In this document: one piece after another, positions 1-11,327 of the stretch
How the letters are laid out: each line of letters starts with the position of its first letter
How positions within the stretch are numbered: position 1 is the stretch's first letter
Assembly (NCBI GenBank): GCA_032690845.1
Contig: CM064427.1
Location: 13,651,501-13,715,500 of the forward strand
Reading direction: 5' to 3'
Origin: Eleusine coracana subsp. coracana
Taxonomy: Eukaryota > Streptophyta > Magnoliopsida > Poales > Poaceae
DNA: 64,000 nt
Notes under the pieces: model-generated
Seen by the model: the letters and a program-made list of their open reading frames with translations, nothing else
Databases searched by the model: none
Told to the model about the DNA's origin: nothing
Position numbers and translations under genes: made by a program

Positions 1-123
1 GAATCTTAATAGAAAGTACAAATAAACCACGACCTTTCCTCATCAGCCGCTTAAAGCATCTCCTCTATTGGCCTAAATGAAAACATCCTTTCTAAGCAAG
101 AATTGAGTTCTGTTCCCAAAATT

Positions 124-640
124 CACTACTGTGCCTGAAACTATGCCGTGTGTTTCGTTATGGGCACACGGTAAAGATGGGTGTTTGTTATGTGCTAAAA
201 TAAAACACATGACAAAATCTTTGCCATGTGTCAAAAAAATTGACACACGATAAAAATAGGTGTTTGTCATGTGTTTTTCTTAGCACACGGCAAACAAGCT
301 CTTTGCCAAGTCGGCAAAATATAAATTTAAATTATATTTAAAATCATAAATTAATTCAAATAAAAAAATATTGAACTACAAAGTTGTATAACTTTTGAAG
401 ACCTACGACTTTTATTTTGATCATTTGCTCACTACTCAATTCAATCTAAAACATTGTTCACAAAATCTACCGATTTTTTATTCATAATAATAAATTTATT
501 TGTAATTTTAAAAAAAGTAATTAACAGAGAAATTTTTAAAACTAAGAAGGACGTTATTAACAGCAGCGTCCACATCTGGACGTGATTGTCGACAACGTCC
601 GAGTCTGGACGCCCTCCAGAACGGCGTCCTCGTTCTGATC
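124..640 (+). repeat. Left long subterminal inverted-repeat arm of the CACTA element
   Basis: This arm pairs imperfectly with the reverse complement of 1665-2566. Shared landmarks, in order, are CACACGGCAAA repeats, a block around 355-425 containing GAACTACAAAGTTGTATAAC and TTTTGATCATTTG, an AT-rich block, and repeated CGTCCANNNNTGGACG motifs at about 560-640. Confidence 0.75.
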
Positions 641-686
641 CAACCAAATCACTTGCTTTCTACCTTCAGAATCCAATTGGACCAGA

Positions 687-1163
687 CTAGGCTAATCTGC
701 ATGCCAATCCAATGCGATTATAGCTGTTGCGGCCGAAGCCATGTTCCACGACCCGATCAGCCGTGTTAAACATAGAAGTGAATATCTATTCATAGAAGTA
801 CATGGCTACAGTTTTAAGTACATCATCTATATTTAGAGCTGTGTCTCTTTGATTGATTGTGTGCCATAAACCATACATGTAACTTGCCATGTATGTTTCT
901 CCCTATAAATACAACGTGATCTGCTCCATGGAGAGCAGGCAGCGCCATTCACTCTAACAAGCCGATCCTCTGGAATAAGAAGTCCTCGACTCATCATGAT
1001 ATGCTACGAGCTCAGCGACGGGCCCTCTATCAAAGACCTTCCAGCCCCAGCCGTTCTCATTTGCTCCTTTGCTTCTTATTAGCCTCGTGAAGACAGCAGA
1101 TTGCAGAGTCCTCCCTTCTCGTATCCTCATTGCCACACCGCTTGTTTTCACTTCTTGACTCAA
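687..1163 (-). pseudogene. Possible captured gene fragment interrupted by the solo LTR
   Basis: On the minus strand an open frame runs from about 1163 into the solo LTR, where it meets a stop. If the LTR and one AGCCG copy are ignored, the same frame continues on the far side for about 25 more codons to a stop at 687-689. An uninterrupted frame across the insertion fits a host exon fragment captured by the CACTA element before the LTR arrived. There is no ATG at the right edge and I do not recognise the product. The frame could be chance, so this is a weak inference. Confidence 0.3.
764..959. mobile_element. 196-bp solo LTR with AGCCG target duplication
   Basis: The segment begins TGTTAAACATAG and ends ACTCTAACA, so it has TG...CA ends and inverted TGTTA/TAACA termini. 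It is flanked by AGCCG at 759-763 and 960-964. A TATA-like CCCTATAAATAC lies at 901-912. No internal retroelement sequence is attached, so it is most simply a solo LTR left by LTR-LTR recombination, or a very small LTR element. It sits inside the CACTA element, so it inserted after that element's interior was formed. Confidence 0.8.
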
Positions 1164-1664
1164 TAATATCAGTGTTTTGATTGCTACAAGAAGTTCAGTA
1201 GTAACATGCTTACGGAACTGAAAGCAAAGAAGGTATATTATTGAACTTCTACTAAACTGTTAGGAATCTTTATTTCAGTGCCTCAAGAGCTTGCTAGCTT
1301 CAGGAGAACTATATGCGCTATGCAAATATTGCAAATTTAACTCTTAACATTTGGAATCGATAGATATGTCTCCATCGTCGAATAATATTTGCAAGCGCTG
1401 GTTAATAGAAGGTGCCGGCGTTCGAAGACATAAACAGTCAGAGTTCATAAGCTAGTGATTACGGCGGAGGGTTCAAACCGCGGCCGAGTCGGCCGCCTCC
1501 TCGCTGTTGCTGATGTCCACCACAGTGTGCCATGGAGGTGGATGCAAACGGCAACCCAACCCGTTTGTTTGGGGGGCAGGACAGGGTGGTGGCAGGCCAC
1601 CATTGCGTATGCGACGCCGGCGGGAACCTGAGCCTTGAGTCTTGACCAGATTTTGCTGGGTCAC

Positions 1665-2566
1665 TACAGGACGATGTTGTCAAGCGTGTCCACACATGGA
1701 CGCGATGGAGAGAAACGTCCAAACCTGGACGCTAAGAAAGACAACGTCCTTCCTACTTTTCGAATTATTCCCATTATTTACCATTTTTTATATTATGAAT
1801 AAATTTATTATTACAAATAAAAAAATCGGCAAAATCTAATAGTCTCATATAGTTTCATAAAACATTCGATGAGACATATAGAATTCATGAACAATGCTAC
1901 TACCATATTGTCAAATGAACAAATGATCAAAACAAAAGTTATAGATTTTAGTAAGTTATACAACTTTGTAGTTCAACATCTTTTTATTTGAATTAATTTG
2001 GTCAATAAAAGACACATTGGAAAATATATAAATAGGTCTTTGCCGAGTGTTTTTTCTTGGCACACGGCAAAAATTGTCTTTTCTGAGTGCATTATATTTT
2101 GCACTCGACAATCATGAGATTTGTCGTGTGTCTGATATAAGGCACACGACAAAGAGGTAAAATATAAAAAAAACGAACAGGGGGTGTACCTACAAATCAA
2201 TGTGAGGTGTAGTGGTAGGAGGCTCTACACACAAAGATGAGGTCCTAGGTTTGAATCTTGGCGGACGTACTTTGCCGCATAGCGCGTGAAAAAATACTGC
2301 AACTTACCGTGTGTATTTGTGATGGGTGGGCGGGGTTGCTGGTCGTCCAATTTTTTTTTACTATTTTACAGGTTTCTTACGATTTATATTTTACCGGCTT
2401 TGCCGTGTGCCCGATAGAAGCCACACGGCAAAGCCGGCTTTGCTGATGGGTTTTTTTGCCATGCACGTTTTACCGTGTGTAACCTACGGCAAAGACTTTT
2501 GTCGTGGGTTTTTCGAGTTTTGCCGTATGTATTGGGCTCATGGCAAACCTCTGCTTTTCTGTAGTG
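1665..2566 (-). repeat. Right long subterminal inverted-repeat arm of the CACTA element
   Basis: This is the inverted partner of 124-640. Landmarks are GTCCACACATGGACG near 1690, the CAAATGATCAAAACAAAAG block near 1920 and the GTTATACAACTTTGTAGTTC block near 1955. It ends in dense TTTGCCGTGTG repeats between 2030 and 2560. This arm is longer than the left one, mainly because of extra terminal-repeat copies. Confidence 0.75.
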
Positions 2567-2569
2567 ATT

Positions 2570-3390
2570 AAGGATGATGAATTAGGGTACACAGTTTCTT
2601 GATTGAGCCGACCCATCTTAAGCCACGGACACACTACGTATAGAGCACCGTCGGCGGCCTGGGTGTAAACAAAAAAGGTAAGGAACCACATGCATATTTA
2701 GAGTCCAAAGAAGCACTTCCGGCTATTTTGATTGAAGAGAGTCATGTTGTAACGCTCTGCGTCTCAATCCAGTTACCACCAAGCCAACCTGTGGGGCAGA
2801 TACGTATATTCATACATAACATTCTTCTTACGATTTAGTCTCTATTTAATCCGAAGGTGCTATGGTTAGAGCAACAAATGTATACTGATCCTCAGCCACC
2901 TAAACGTTTAATATAGATTTAATCACACAATACACTGCAAACATGACAAGCAGATACCTAGGATCTCCTCTCGATACACGACAATGTCGCAGACCTATCC
3001 ACACGCACAAGTGTACATACAAGGATAGTTGATGCTCTGAGGCAAAGTCTGCTTACCATTTAGCCTACCTATAGGGCGGGCACACAGATGCATGCGTAGC
3101 ACCCGTCTTACCTTTTTTCTTGTTTTATCTAAATGAGTTAAATCGAAGGTGATATGGTTGAAACAAATTGGTTTAAACGGTGATCCTCACCAATCTAAAC
3201 TTTTAATGTGGGACTAACTCCACAATGTCACATCACTTTTATGCCTTTTGGCTTAAAACTATTACCACTATAGGATGCTAATGGGCTGGTGTGTTACACT
3301 TGTGTTGTTGCTGCTTTTGGAGTTCGGTAGGTGATAGTGCATGAGATATTACTAGTGGCTACGACTTTAGGTGATATATATGAATATATC
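2570..3390. repeat. Non-coding stretch with a diverged ~285-bp tandem duplication
   Basis: No gene is visible. Blocks near 2765-2940 and 3050-3235 are diverged copies of each other in the same orientation. Both run through a TTACCA...CC(A/T)AC(C/T) segment, then a CGAAGGTG(C/A)TATGGTT(A/G)(G/A)A block, a TGATCCTCA block and TTTAAT. They look like old repeat debris of unknown class. Confidence 0.5.
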
Positions 3391-6300
3391 TAGGCATCCA
3401 CCCCCCCCCCCCCCCCCCCCGAATGGCCCGGCACGGCATGTTTCTGGGCCCGGCCTAGTATGGCACGTGGGCTCATGCGGGCCATGCTACACCGTGCTCC
3501 GGCCTGGAGCTGAGCCCATGGCACGACCCGGTAAACCATGTACCATGCCGTGCTGTGCCAACTCGGTTAGCCAGGTAGCACGACAGCACGGTAGTACACA
3601 TCGGCCCGTTATAGCACGCTTTCTACCACTTGTCAGATTCAAGGTTTCAACATTGAGCAGAACAAACTCACAGTTCACACTTCAAAATTACAGAAACGAT
3701 CAAAAATAAGAAATAATACAGATCACACCAAACTTCATCAAAAGCTAAATTTATTGAGCTGTTTAAATGTTTGGTTGCCTCATTAAAAACCTTGCTAGCC
3801 AAGGAAAAAAGAGTACAACCCAGCTCTATTGTATCAAAGTCCACATATTAGTATATTACAATATTTTAAAGTTCCATAGTTACATCAATAAGCTGCGGGA
3901 GGCTGGTTCTGGTTGTCATCCAGATACAAGTTTTGGAACTTGAGTTCCAACTCTTTGTTCTCCATCTTGTGCCGGTTCCTTGCATCTCCTAGCTCTCAAT
4001 CCTTCACACAAAGCAGCATCTCCATCATTTCACTTGGACTAAAAGCAGATTCCGAACTAATAGTAGATGTAGAACAGTCATAACATCCTTTGCTAATATC
4101 GATAAGATAGGATAAGTTTATTTATGTACTTGCCACCAACTAAGGATGTCAAAATCATCATTGAACTCAACAATTGTGTCACTATCAAGGTAAGCATTAA
4201 GCTCAGAAACATGTCCAGCGAGTATTGATGAACTTACCGAAGTTGAACATTCAGATTCACCAAATATTGCACCCCATGCAGTTTTTTTCTTACCAATGGC
4301 ACCTGTGTGTTGTGGTTGCCTCTGCAATCTAATTGCACCAAACTTGGACTCATACTTGTTGAACATATTAGTTAGCTCAGCACGTACAGTCAAGAAAAAA
4401 GATTCATAACTAGTGCCAACATAATTAGCTAACAGGTTTAGTAATTTATTGAAGCCTTTCATCTTAGCTCTAAGATCCAAGACAAAAGCAAAAGCATATA
4501 ACATAGGGATGTCCTTAAAATATTTTAGATATATATTTTTTCATAGGGATAATAGTAGGACCTAGCAATGGACATGTTTCATACTTGGCTAAATGCTTAG
4601 CTATTAGCAAGATCTGATGCAACATAAGTGGAGCTGTGGGATAGTAAACACCAGAAACAACAACTGTAGAATCATAAAATAGCTCAAAAAATTCTAAAAG
4701 TTTTCCAGCAACATACAAGTGAGCATCTGTCAATAATGGTGGTTTATCAGCTGGAACATAATAGTTAGCACAAATATACATGCCAAATGTGCCTCTATAT
4801 GGAACTAAATGTTGCAGCATTAGGTAGGTTGGGTTCCATCTCACATTCATGTCTAAACCAAACTTATAAGGGCATACACCAGCAATAATGTAGAATTATT
4901 TGGATGCAGCAATGCGTTGGTTAGAGGAATTTAAAAAAGAAATTGCGGTTCTAAAATCCTCTGTATATTTCGTCAATCACTTCAAACCATACTTCATAAT
5001 AAAATTAAGTATATGTGCAGCACATCTTTGATGCAAAAAAAGTGGAGATTTGACATAGCAAGAAAGTTTTACACTCAAAGTTTGCATGGCAGCAGTATTG
5101 CTAGAAGCATTATCTAAGGTTACAGCAAACACCTTATCAGTCAAGTAATAATTATCTAATACAACGGCAATACGATCAATAATGTTTGCACCCGAATGAG
5201 AAACATCAGTTAGCCATAAACCAATAATTCTTTTTTGCAAATCCGAATCAGAAGTCACAGAATGTGCAACCACACTAAGATAATCCTCCTTAGCATTACC
5301 AGACCAAATATCAGAAGTGATAGCAACACAAGAAACACTTGTATTAAAGCATTCAATCAACATTTCACGTCTAGCTTCAAATTCCTTAACAAGGTCATGC
5401 GTCGGTGATCTCCTAGACACACCAGAAAACTTTGAATTATGGGCACGCTGAATATTCTCCTCAAAGGGTGAAGCAGGTTCAGCAATACCAAGATTGAGAT
5501 CACAACTAGCTATTAAGCGCACAAGTTCAACATAAGCTACGATGACGAGCAACTTTAGAAACACATGATTTTTGATGCCTATCTAAGTGCCCTGTACCTT
5601 GATGCGAAGGGGCTTTCAGTTCAACACTGCAAATTGGAGACCGAGCTCCATACCTTTTTCGAACGCCGTTCACCACATGGTAAAACTCCTCGAAATGTTC
5701 CCAAACAGCGGAGCTGTTAGAACAACCTCTCTTTAGTACGGTGCTCATAGAACCTGTGGACGTGGCCGCTCGAGCTCTAGCAGCAGGAGCAGTTGGAGCA
5801 GCGCCATCGCTTTCTAGATCAACCGGAGCAGCGGTTGAGCCTATGCGAGCTGCTCCACCGTTGTTGTCGTCCCCGGCACCCCCTTGCATCTCCGGCATGG
5901 GTTCCATCGACAAGCTCGGCGTCTCAGCCATCTTCGTTGACTCCCCATCAAGGGCTGGCGGGAGAGCCGACGGGCGATGGTGGGGGAGCCAGATCTGGAC
6001 AAAGGGGCACTAGGCGAGGAGAGCGGAGCTAGGACGGGGAGCGGCGAGCAGTGAGCAAAGGAGGCGACGGCACGGTGAGGTGGGCGGGCGGGGAGTGGCG
6101 AGCGGGGGAGTCGGGGAGGCAGCGGAGAGGGGAGGCGGGCGGGCAGGGAGTTGGGAGCGGCGAGCGGGGGAGGCGGCACCGCAGTGAGGCGTACGGGCGC
6201 GAGGGCGGGGAAGGCTAGGGTTTGGAGGAGCAGGAGCCGGTGACGCTCTTATATGGCCGCACAGGGGCCACATTGCTGCCTTGCTGGGCTGCGCCTGGGC

Positions 6301-6522
6301 TGCATAGCTGCAGGTCTGTAACGGACACCGGTCTTCGACGTGCCTCCCTCTTTTCTAGGCTGGGCTGTGTGCCGTGGTGCGGACTTGGGGGCAGCCCGTG
6401 GCATGGCCCGGTGCGTGCTTCGGGCTAGCACAAGCCCGGTTTAGAGCAGGCCGGGCCGTGTTCAGGCCGGGCTTAAATATGCGGGCTTCGAGCCAGGCCT
6501 AATTTCACGGCCCAAATGCTCA
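3391..6522. mobile_element. hAT-superfamily DNA transposon, degenerate
   Basis: The element starts near TAGGCATCC and ends near ATGCTCA, whose reverse complement is TGAGCAT: short imperfect terminal inverted repeats. Both ends are rich in GGCCCGG/CCGGGCC motifs (3421-3560 and 6390-6515), typical of grass hAT termini. Flanks are AT-rich (AATATATC left, GATATATA right), at best an imperfect 8-bp target duplication. A C-run (about 3401-3420) lies just inside the left end. The interior encodes a broken hAT transposase on the minus strand. Exact ends may be off by a few bases. Confidence 0.75.
3885..5931 (-). pseudogene. hAT transposase, frameshifted (BED finger, RNase-H-like core, hAT-C dimerisation domain)
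   Basis: This would encode the nuclear transposase of the surrounding hAT element. Reading leftward from the ATG at 5929-5931: an Ala/Pro-rich N-terminus; a BED zinc-finger segment (VWEHFEEF...GTGHLDRHQKSC) in which the first Cys of the C-x2-C pair appears to be Ser; then, after a frameshift near 5530-5560, the catalytic core with TSDIWSG, LDNASSN and QRCAAHILNFIMKYGLK (4977-5500). A stop and at least one frameshift follow before NVRWNPTYLML (4810-4850). The dimerisation region is also scrambled: LSWWQVHK at 4118, then YPILSILAKDVMTV in a second frame and SSESAFS...EMMEMLLCVKDW in a third, with part of the domain missing. Family assignment is confident; the copy cannot encode an intact enzyme. 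Confidence 0.85.
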
Positions 6523-6762
6523 GATATATATATGAAATGGCAGGAAGGAACTATATGTAGTTAATCCATGATGGTTTGTGATAAAACATATTGAGATTCT
6601 TTAGTCATGAAACTCATGAATTAGTACCTACATATTGAAGGCTTTTAGTTATAATTAACTCACATTTCACAACAACACAACATTAAATATAATGCTTTTA
6701 CAACAGAAATGGATGATTTTATCTTAAAACTAATGATAAATCATAAAAAATTATAAAAATAC

Positions 6763-6879
6763 TTGAATTGTGGAACTCCAATTATTTTCAAGATTAATCA
6801 TGTGTGAAAACTAAATACAATTTTTTATAATTTTTCACACATGATTAATCTTGAAAATAATTGGAGTTCCACAATTCAA
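6763..6879. repeat. Perfect 48-bp inverted repeat with 21-nt loop
   Basis: Bases 6763-6810 and 6832-6879 are exact reverse complements over 48 bp, separated by an AT-rich 21-nt loop. The arm core TTGAATTGTGGAACTCC recurs in direct orientation at about 6930-6946 with matching upstream sequence AAATTATAAAAATAC. A transcript would fold into a long hairpin. It may be a young MITE-like foldback or a small-RNA source; no protein is encoded. Confidence 0.9.
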
Positions 6880-7327
6880 ACATAATTTCAAGATCGGGAA
6901 CTCCTCAACTAAAAAATTATAAAAATACTTGAATTGTGGAACTCCTCAATGATCTAATAAATGTACTAGAGCCATATGATAGACTCATTTGAAGAAGCTT
7001 ATGTATATGCTTCTTGTGTTTTCGACCTTGTCAAATTGTTATGACCCTAGCGATATACTTGTTATGTGTTACTGATCAAGATTATGTGCACATTCCCGTC
7101 ATATTCTGATATTCTACAATGGAAGATAGCACTACAACATCCATCATCAGTTTCCCTTCACATGTTAAACCTTCTACAATGGAAGTTAGCATTATCATGT
7201 CCATCATTCCCTCCATGTGCCAAATCTAATACACTAGAAGATAGCATCACCCGTCCATAAAATAAAGTGCACAACCATGCTTTGTGAAACTCCCTCTCCA
7301 ACTATCCTTACAAAAATGAGGCAGGTG
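6880..7327. other. AT-rich non-coding spacer with short degenerate repeats
   Basis: I see no gene. Between 7111 and 7258 a unit of about 60 bp is repeated roughly three times with drift; its core is CTACAATGGAAGATAGCA, and later copies read CTACAATGGAAGTTAGCA and CACTAGAAGATAGCA. The segment abuts the 3' LTR of the following Copia element. Confidence 0.5.
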
Positions 7328-8774
7328 AAAGTTGCCTAGAGGGAGGGGGTGGGGGGTGGGGGTTAATAGGCAATTTAAAATTAAACCTGGAAAAGCACTA
7401 AGCTTTGATCAAATACAGAAACGACTAAACTTCCGTCATAAACGACGAAACTTCTATCACCACGGAAGTTCTGACGGATAACTAAGAGAAAGATATACAA
7501 TACTCGACAGTAGTGAAGCTACAACAATGCACACCTAGGGTTCTTTGATAGAAGCACAATAATTAACAAGTGAATCGAGCACAACAATATGAAAAGAATA
7601 TAGAAGCACAACAAGAAATGCGGAAATGTAAAGAGAGACACAAGTAATTAATCCAAGGTTTGGTAACCACACTAAGTAGTTCCTACATCCTCGTTCAGGA
7701 GCCACACAAAGTGGCCGGGTCTCTCTCAACACTTTTCCCCGCCAAGCAATCACAAAGATTGTGCTCAGATTTCTTTCTCCACTTGATTCTTTTCCTCCGG
7801 AGGCGAATCACACCTTCACAAACGTCCCCGTCTCACCACAACAAGTTGGGAGCTCAAGGGCGATGCCTAGCCGTCTAGGAGACCAAGTCTCCAAGAGTAA
7901 CAAGCAAATCAAATCTTGTTTGGGTAGGGAAAGATGTGCTCAAGCTTTTGAGTGGATGGAATCAATCTTTTTGTGGTTGGATCTCTCTCACTTTGCTTGG
8001 AAACTCAAGAACAAGTCTAGGAGTGAGAGGGGAGAGCTCTAGTTGAAGAATGAGTGGAATGCTGAGGTGTCCAACCGTTCCCACGGGGAAGGGGTAGGCT
8101 ATTTATAGAGCTCTCTCAAAAACTAGCTGTTGCACAACTTTTCTGAGTCTGACGGAACTTCCATGGTTCCCCATGGAACTTCCAACAATTTAAAAAGAGC
8201 CGTTACGCACTAGGAATTCAACTGAGTTAGAGATGATGGAACTTTCGTGATGGAGCTCATGAAACTTCCGTCGCTCTCGGGCTGCGACACTGAGTAACCA
8301 GGAAAAGATGAAACTTCCATGGCAGAAGCCATAGAACTTCCGTAGCTCTTGGGTTGCAATATATTTGAGTTGGACAACAACAGAACTTCTGTGAGAAGAC
8401 TCATGGAACTTGCGTCGCTCTCTGTTTGGCTCAAAAAGGCTGGTTCTTTTTGGCTTTGATTGACTAATCTTTCACAAAACTTATTGATTGGCTTGAGCAC
8501 ATGAATTCCCTTAGAAGGAAGATAAGTTTTACCCCTCTTAATAGTTCGGCATACCTATGACTCAAATAAATTAGCAAAAGCTAAACTTGAAGCACTATGA
8601 GTCTCTTTTTTTTTTCTTTTCTTCTTTTGTTGAGTGATGAACTTTCTTACAAATGTGGGCAATTAAACTTGCTCTTGATAATCTGCACATTTACTTCATG
8701 AACACATTAGCACAATTTTAATCTTTTGTCATCATACACCAAAACCCACTAGGGAATCCTAGATGCATCTTCAA
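7328..8774 (-). repeat. 3' LTR of the SIRE-type Copia element
   Basis: It matches 17190-18669 throughout, from GTTGCCTAGAGGG to AGATGCATCTTCAA. Compared with the other LTR it lacks a block of about 50 bp near 7470 and has a G-rich expansion near 7345. Both LTRs carry many copies of the near-palindrome GGAACTTCC/GGAAGTTCC. Confidence 0.9.
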
Positions 8775-8788
8775 TCTCCCCCTTTTTG
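8775..8788 (-). other. Polypurine tract of the SIRE-type Copia element
   Basis: On the minus strand the sequence immediately upstream of the 3' LTR is CAAAAAGGGGGAGA, a typical plus-strand primer tract. It fixes the LTR edge at 8774. Confidence 0.8.
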
Positions 8789-9176
8789 GTGATTGATGAC
8801 AATAGATTAAAAAGGATATAAAAGAGATAATCAAGCGATACAAATATAGCGGAACTCCCCCTAAAGATATGCATGAGTCACAAGAACATGTCAAGGAGCT
8901 CCCCCTATATTTTGCAAAAAGTGGGGTGCCTAAAAAGGTGTACAAGTGTGCATTAAAGTGAAAGAGCAATAGATCAACAACACACTAGCATAAAGCATAA
9001 GAGAGTTACAATAAAGGTTCATAAATAGTTTTCACACAAAGAAAAAATAAGGGAGATACTTGTCCATAGGTTCATCACTATCCTATTACACCAGTGAGGA
9101 GGAAACATCCTTTTTCATCGCCTTTCTCTCTCCCTTTGGCATTGACGCACCAAAAAGAAGGAACGAGAGAGAGAGA

Positions 9177-9209
<33 letters not shown>

Positions 9210-9222
9210 TAAAGCGAAGAAA
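8789..9222. repeat. 3' untranslated part of the element with a GA microsatellite (9165-9209)
   Basis: Between the extra ORF and the 3' LTR there is no gene. A (GA)n run of about 45 bp lies at 9165-9209, immediately downstream (minus strand) of the acidic C-terminus of the extra ORF. Confidence 0.7.
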
Positions 9223-10800
9223 TCACGCGTCGTCCTCCTCGGATTCCTCATCTTCATCTTGATCTTCATCTTCACTTGCCGGCGGTGGAGGAGAAATAGA
9301 CGGTCCAGCGGCAAGATTATCCTAGTCATAGCTTGCAACAGGGTCCTCAAAGACAGGTGGCTCACCATCGGGCTCACACTCAGAACCATCCGGAGACACC
9401 TCACGGCCTTGGGCCCTCTGATCCCTTTTGTAGCATCTCACTTGCTTCTTGATTCTCCTTTTGTTCTCCTAGTTCACCTTTGCATTGAAGCAACAAGCAT
9501 TGAAAAGATGGACGGCGGTGATCTTCCGGAGGAGGAGGAGCTTATGAGGATGGTCTAGCTGCTGCTACTGCCTCTTGAGCTTTCTCTACATGAGTTCTAG
9601 CAAGTCTATCTCGCCTGATAGAAGATACACCGGCTGGTTGGGCAAACATGGGTTTAGTCACGGCTTGCACCGTAGGCCTCAAGGGTGTGTGCTTGCACTC
9701 CTTCTCAAATATAAGCCCTGTTTAAGCTTCTATCATCCTCATAAGATATGGAGCATATGGAAGAGATCTCCGGGTGTCAATAGATGACATGCGAATGTCA
9801 TTTGTGATGAAGTCCATGACACAAAACAGAGTGGCATCCGGAGCAAACCTAGCAAGAATGTTTCTTGAGGATTCCACAGTGGCAGTTGCATAGCCTCCCT
9901 TGGGTGCAATGGTGACTCTCAGCATCCGGTTGAGGGTGAAATAGAAGTTGTGAAGTCCATTGGTAGTTCCAAACACATTTGGACACTTCTCATATTACAT
10001 GAAAGCCATTTCCTTTTCTTTCATCACAACTTCATTATACATGATCTCCCTCTTACGATCCTCACTTCATTGGAAGAAGTAGCTAGCAAATCGACTGGCC
10101 GAGACCGAATACTCCATATTTTGTGTTCTCCAATAGAGAGTGACCTTGGCATCACGAAAGAGAGTAGAGTAGAACTGACAAATGACTTTGTCATTCCAAT
10201 CTTAGTTGAATCCCATGAGGTCATACACACCTCGATCCTTGCATACTTGGATGATGTCATTAACACTTGATTATCCTTTGACTCCATGTATGACCAATCG
10301 ATCCATTGATGTGTTGCTAATCTATTCTTCCGGTTCTTGTCAATAAGCATAGACATGTAGTAATCTTGTTGAAACCAAGTGTAGAACTGGTAGTTGGTGG
10401 CTTCTTGTTCTTCCACTAGCATATGATTTTGCTGTCTCGCTTCAATGAGAGCATCAAGGTCCTTCTTGTAGTCCTTGTACACAGAATCATCCGGATAGAC
10501 AGGAGCCCGGACACAAAGATCCTCAACAATCTCCATGGAGCCACCTCTAGCTCCTTTCCACGGCCGAGAACTTTGCTCCTTTGCCGGTGCCTTTCCTTTA
10601 TCACAAGCTCTCCTAGGAGGGAGGGATCCTCCTTGCTCAACTTTCACAGTCTGAGCAGGTCCACTTGATTCTTGTTCTCGATGCCTTGAAGCAACAACCT
10701 TCCTCCTCTTTGAAATGGGCACTAGTTCTTCACTTGAGGAGGAAGAGGGGGAGTGACGAATCTCCTTATCTCATGGCTCCGCTGAGACATTGGAAGCCAT
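9223..10800 (-). pseudogene. Extra ORF after pol: putative plant transposon protein, frameshifted
   Basis: This non-gag-pol ORF lies between RNase H and the 3' LTR. The likely ATG is at 10798-10800, followed nine codons later by an in-frame TGA. The N-terminus is Ser/Lys-rich (SKRRKVVASR), a possible nuclear localisation segment. The central region changes frame near 10195: after the shift the line DWNDKVICQFYSTLF...VTLYWRTQN is readable, resembling the domain often labelled putative plant transposon protein in LTR elements. A following segment (FGTTNGLHNFYF...FCVMDFITNDIRM, 9722-9970) continues it. The C-terminus is strongly acidic (SEDEDQDEDEESEEDDA), ending at 9223. Its role is unknown; SIRE-type elements often carry such an ORF. 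Confidence 0.7.
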
Positions 10801-11277
10801 CTTGATTCTAACCATCTCCAACTGACAAGAGAAGAAAGATAATTCAAGGAATGAGGCATGAATCAAAATAAATTCTAAGAGACAACTAAAAATTGATGCA
10901 CTGAACTGCAGTCGATGGAACTTCCGTGATGAAATCACAGAACATCCGTCATGACAGAAGTTTTAACAGAACTACCATCATTTGCAGTTTGCACAAATTT
11001 TAACTAATCTCCAAGATCCTACCTCAACAACTCAAGAGTTTTTACAAGATGATAGACTAGGTACAAGAGAACCTAACTATCCAAAGGAAATCAAGACATC
11101 TCAAGGTTTTGAGATAAGGCAAGTTTTAGATCAAGATCCGTACCTAGGTCAATGAAGAGGAGATATTTGATGGAGGTCATGGAACTTCCGTGGGGGAAGA
11201 GAGGAATCTCCACCAAAACCAAATAAATTGCCGGTTGAATCTCCAAATTGCCGCAACTTGCCACTTAGGGTTTGAGG

Positions 11278-11327
<50 letters not shown>

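Larger units (their letters stand above)
124..2566. mobile_element. Non-autonomous CACTA DNA transposon
   Basis: The left end reads CACTACTGTGCC and the right end, read inward, CACTACAGAAAAG. The three bases outside each end are ATT (121-123 and 2567-2569), the 3-bp target duplication expected of CACTA elements. Both ends carry many copies of TTTGCCGTGTG/CACACGGCAAA subterminal repeats, typical of grass CACTA elements. No transposase is seen inside, so this 2.4-kb copy would depend on enzymes supplied elsewhere. Its centre holds a solo LTR and possible captured sequence. The boundaries are seen directly; the family name is from established knowledge of CACTA structure. Confidence 0.85.

Noticed and set aside
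5741..6431. Several long overlapping frames on both strands
   Set aside because: They arise from the GC-rich 5' region of the hAT element. Only the minus-strand transposase N-terminus has supporting motifs.
9094..9558. Plus-strand open frame of 154 codons
   Set aside because: It is antisense to the acidic tail of the Copia extra ORF and includes the GA microsatellite, so it is a shadow.
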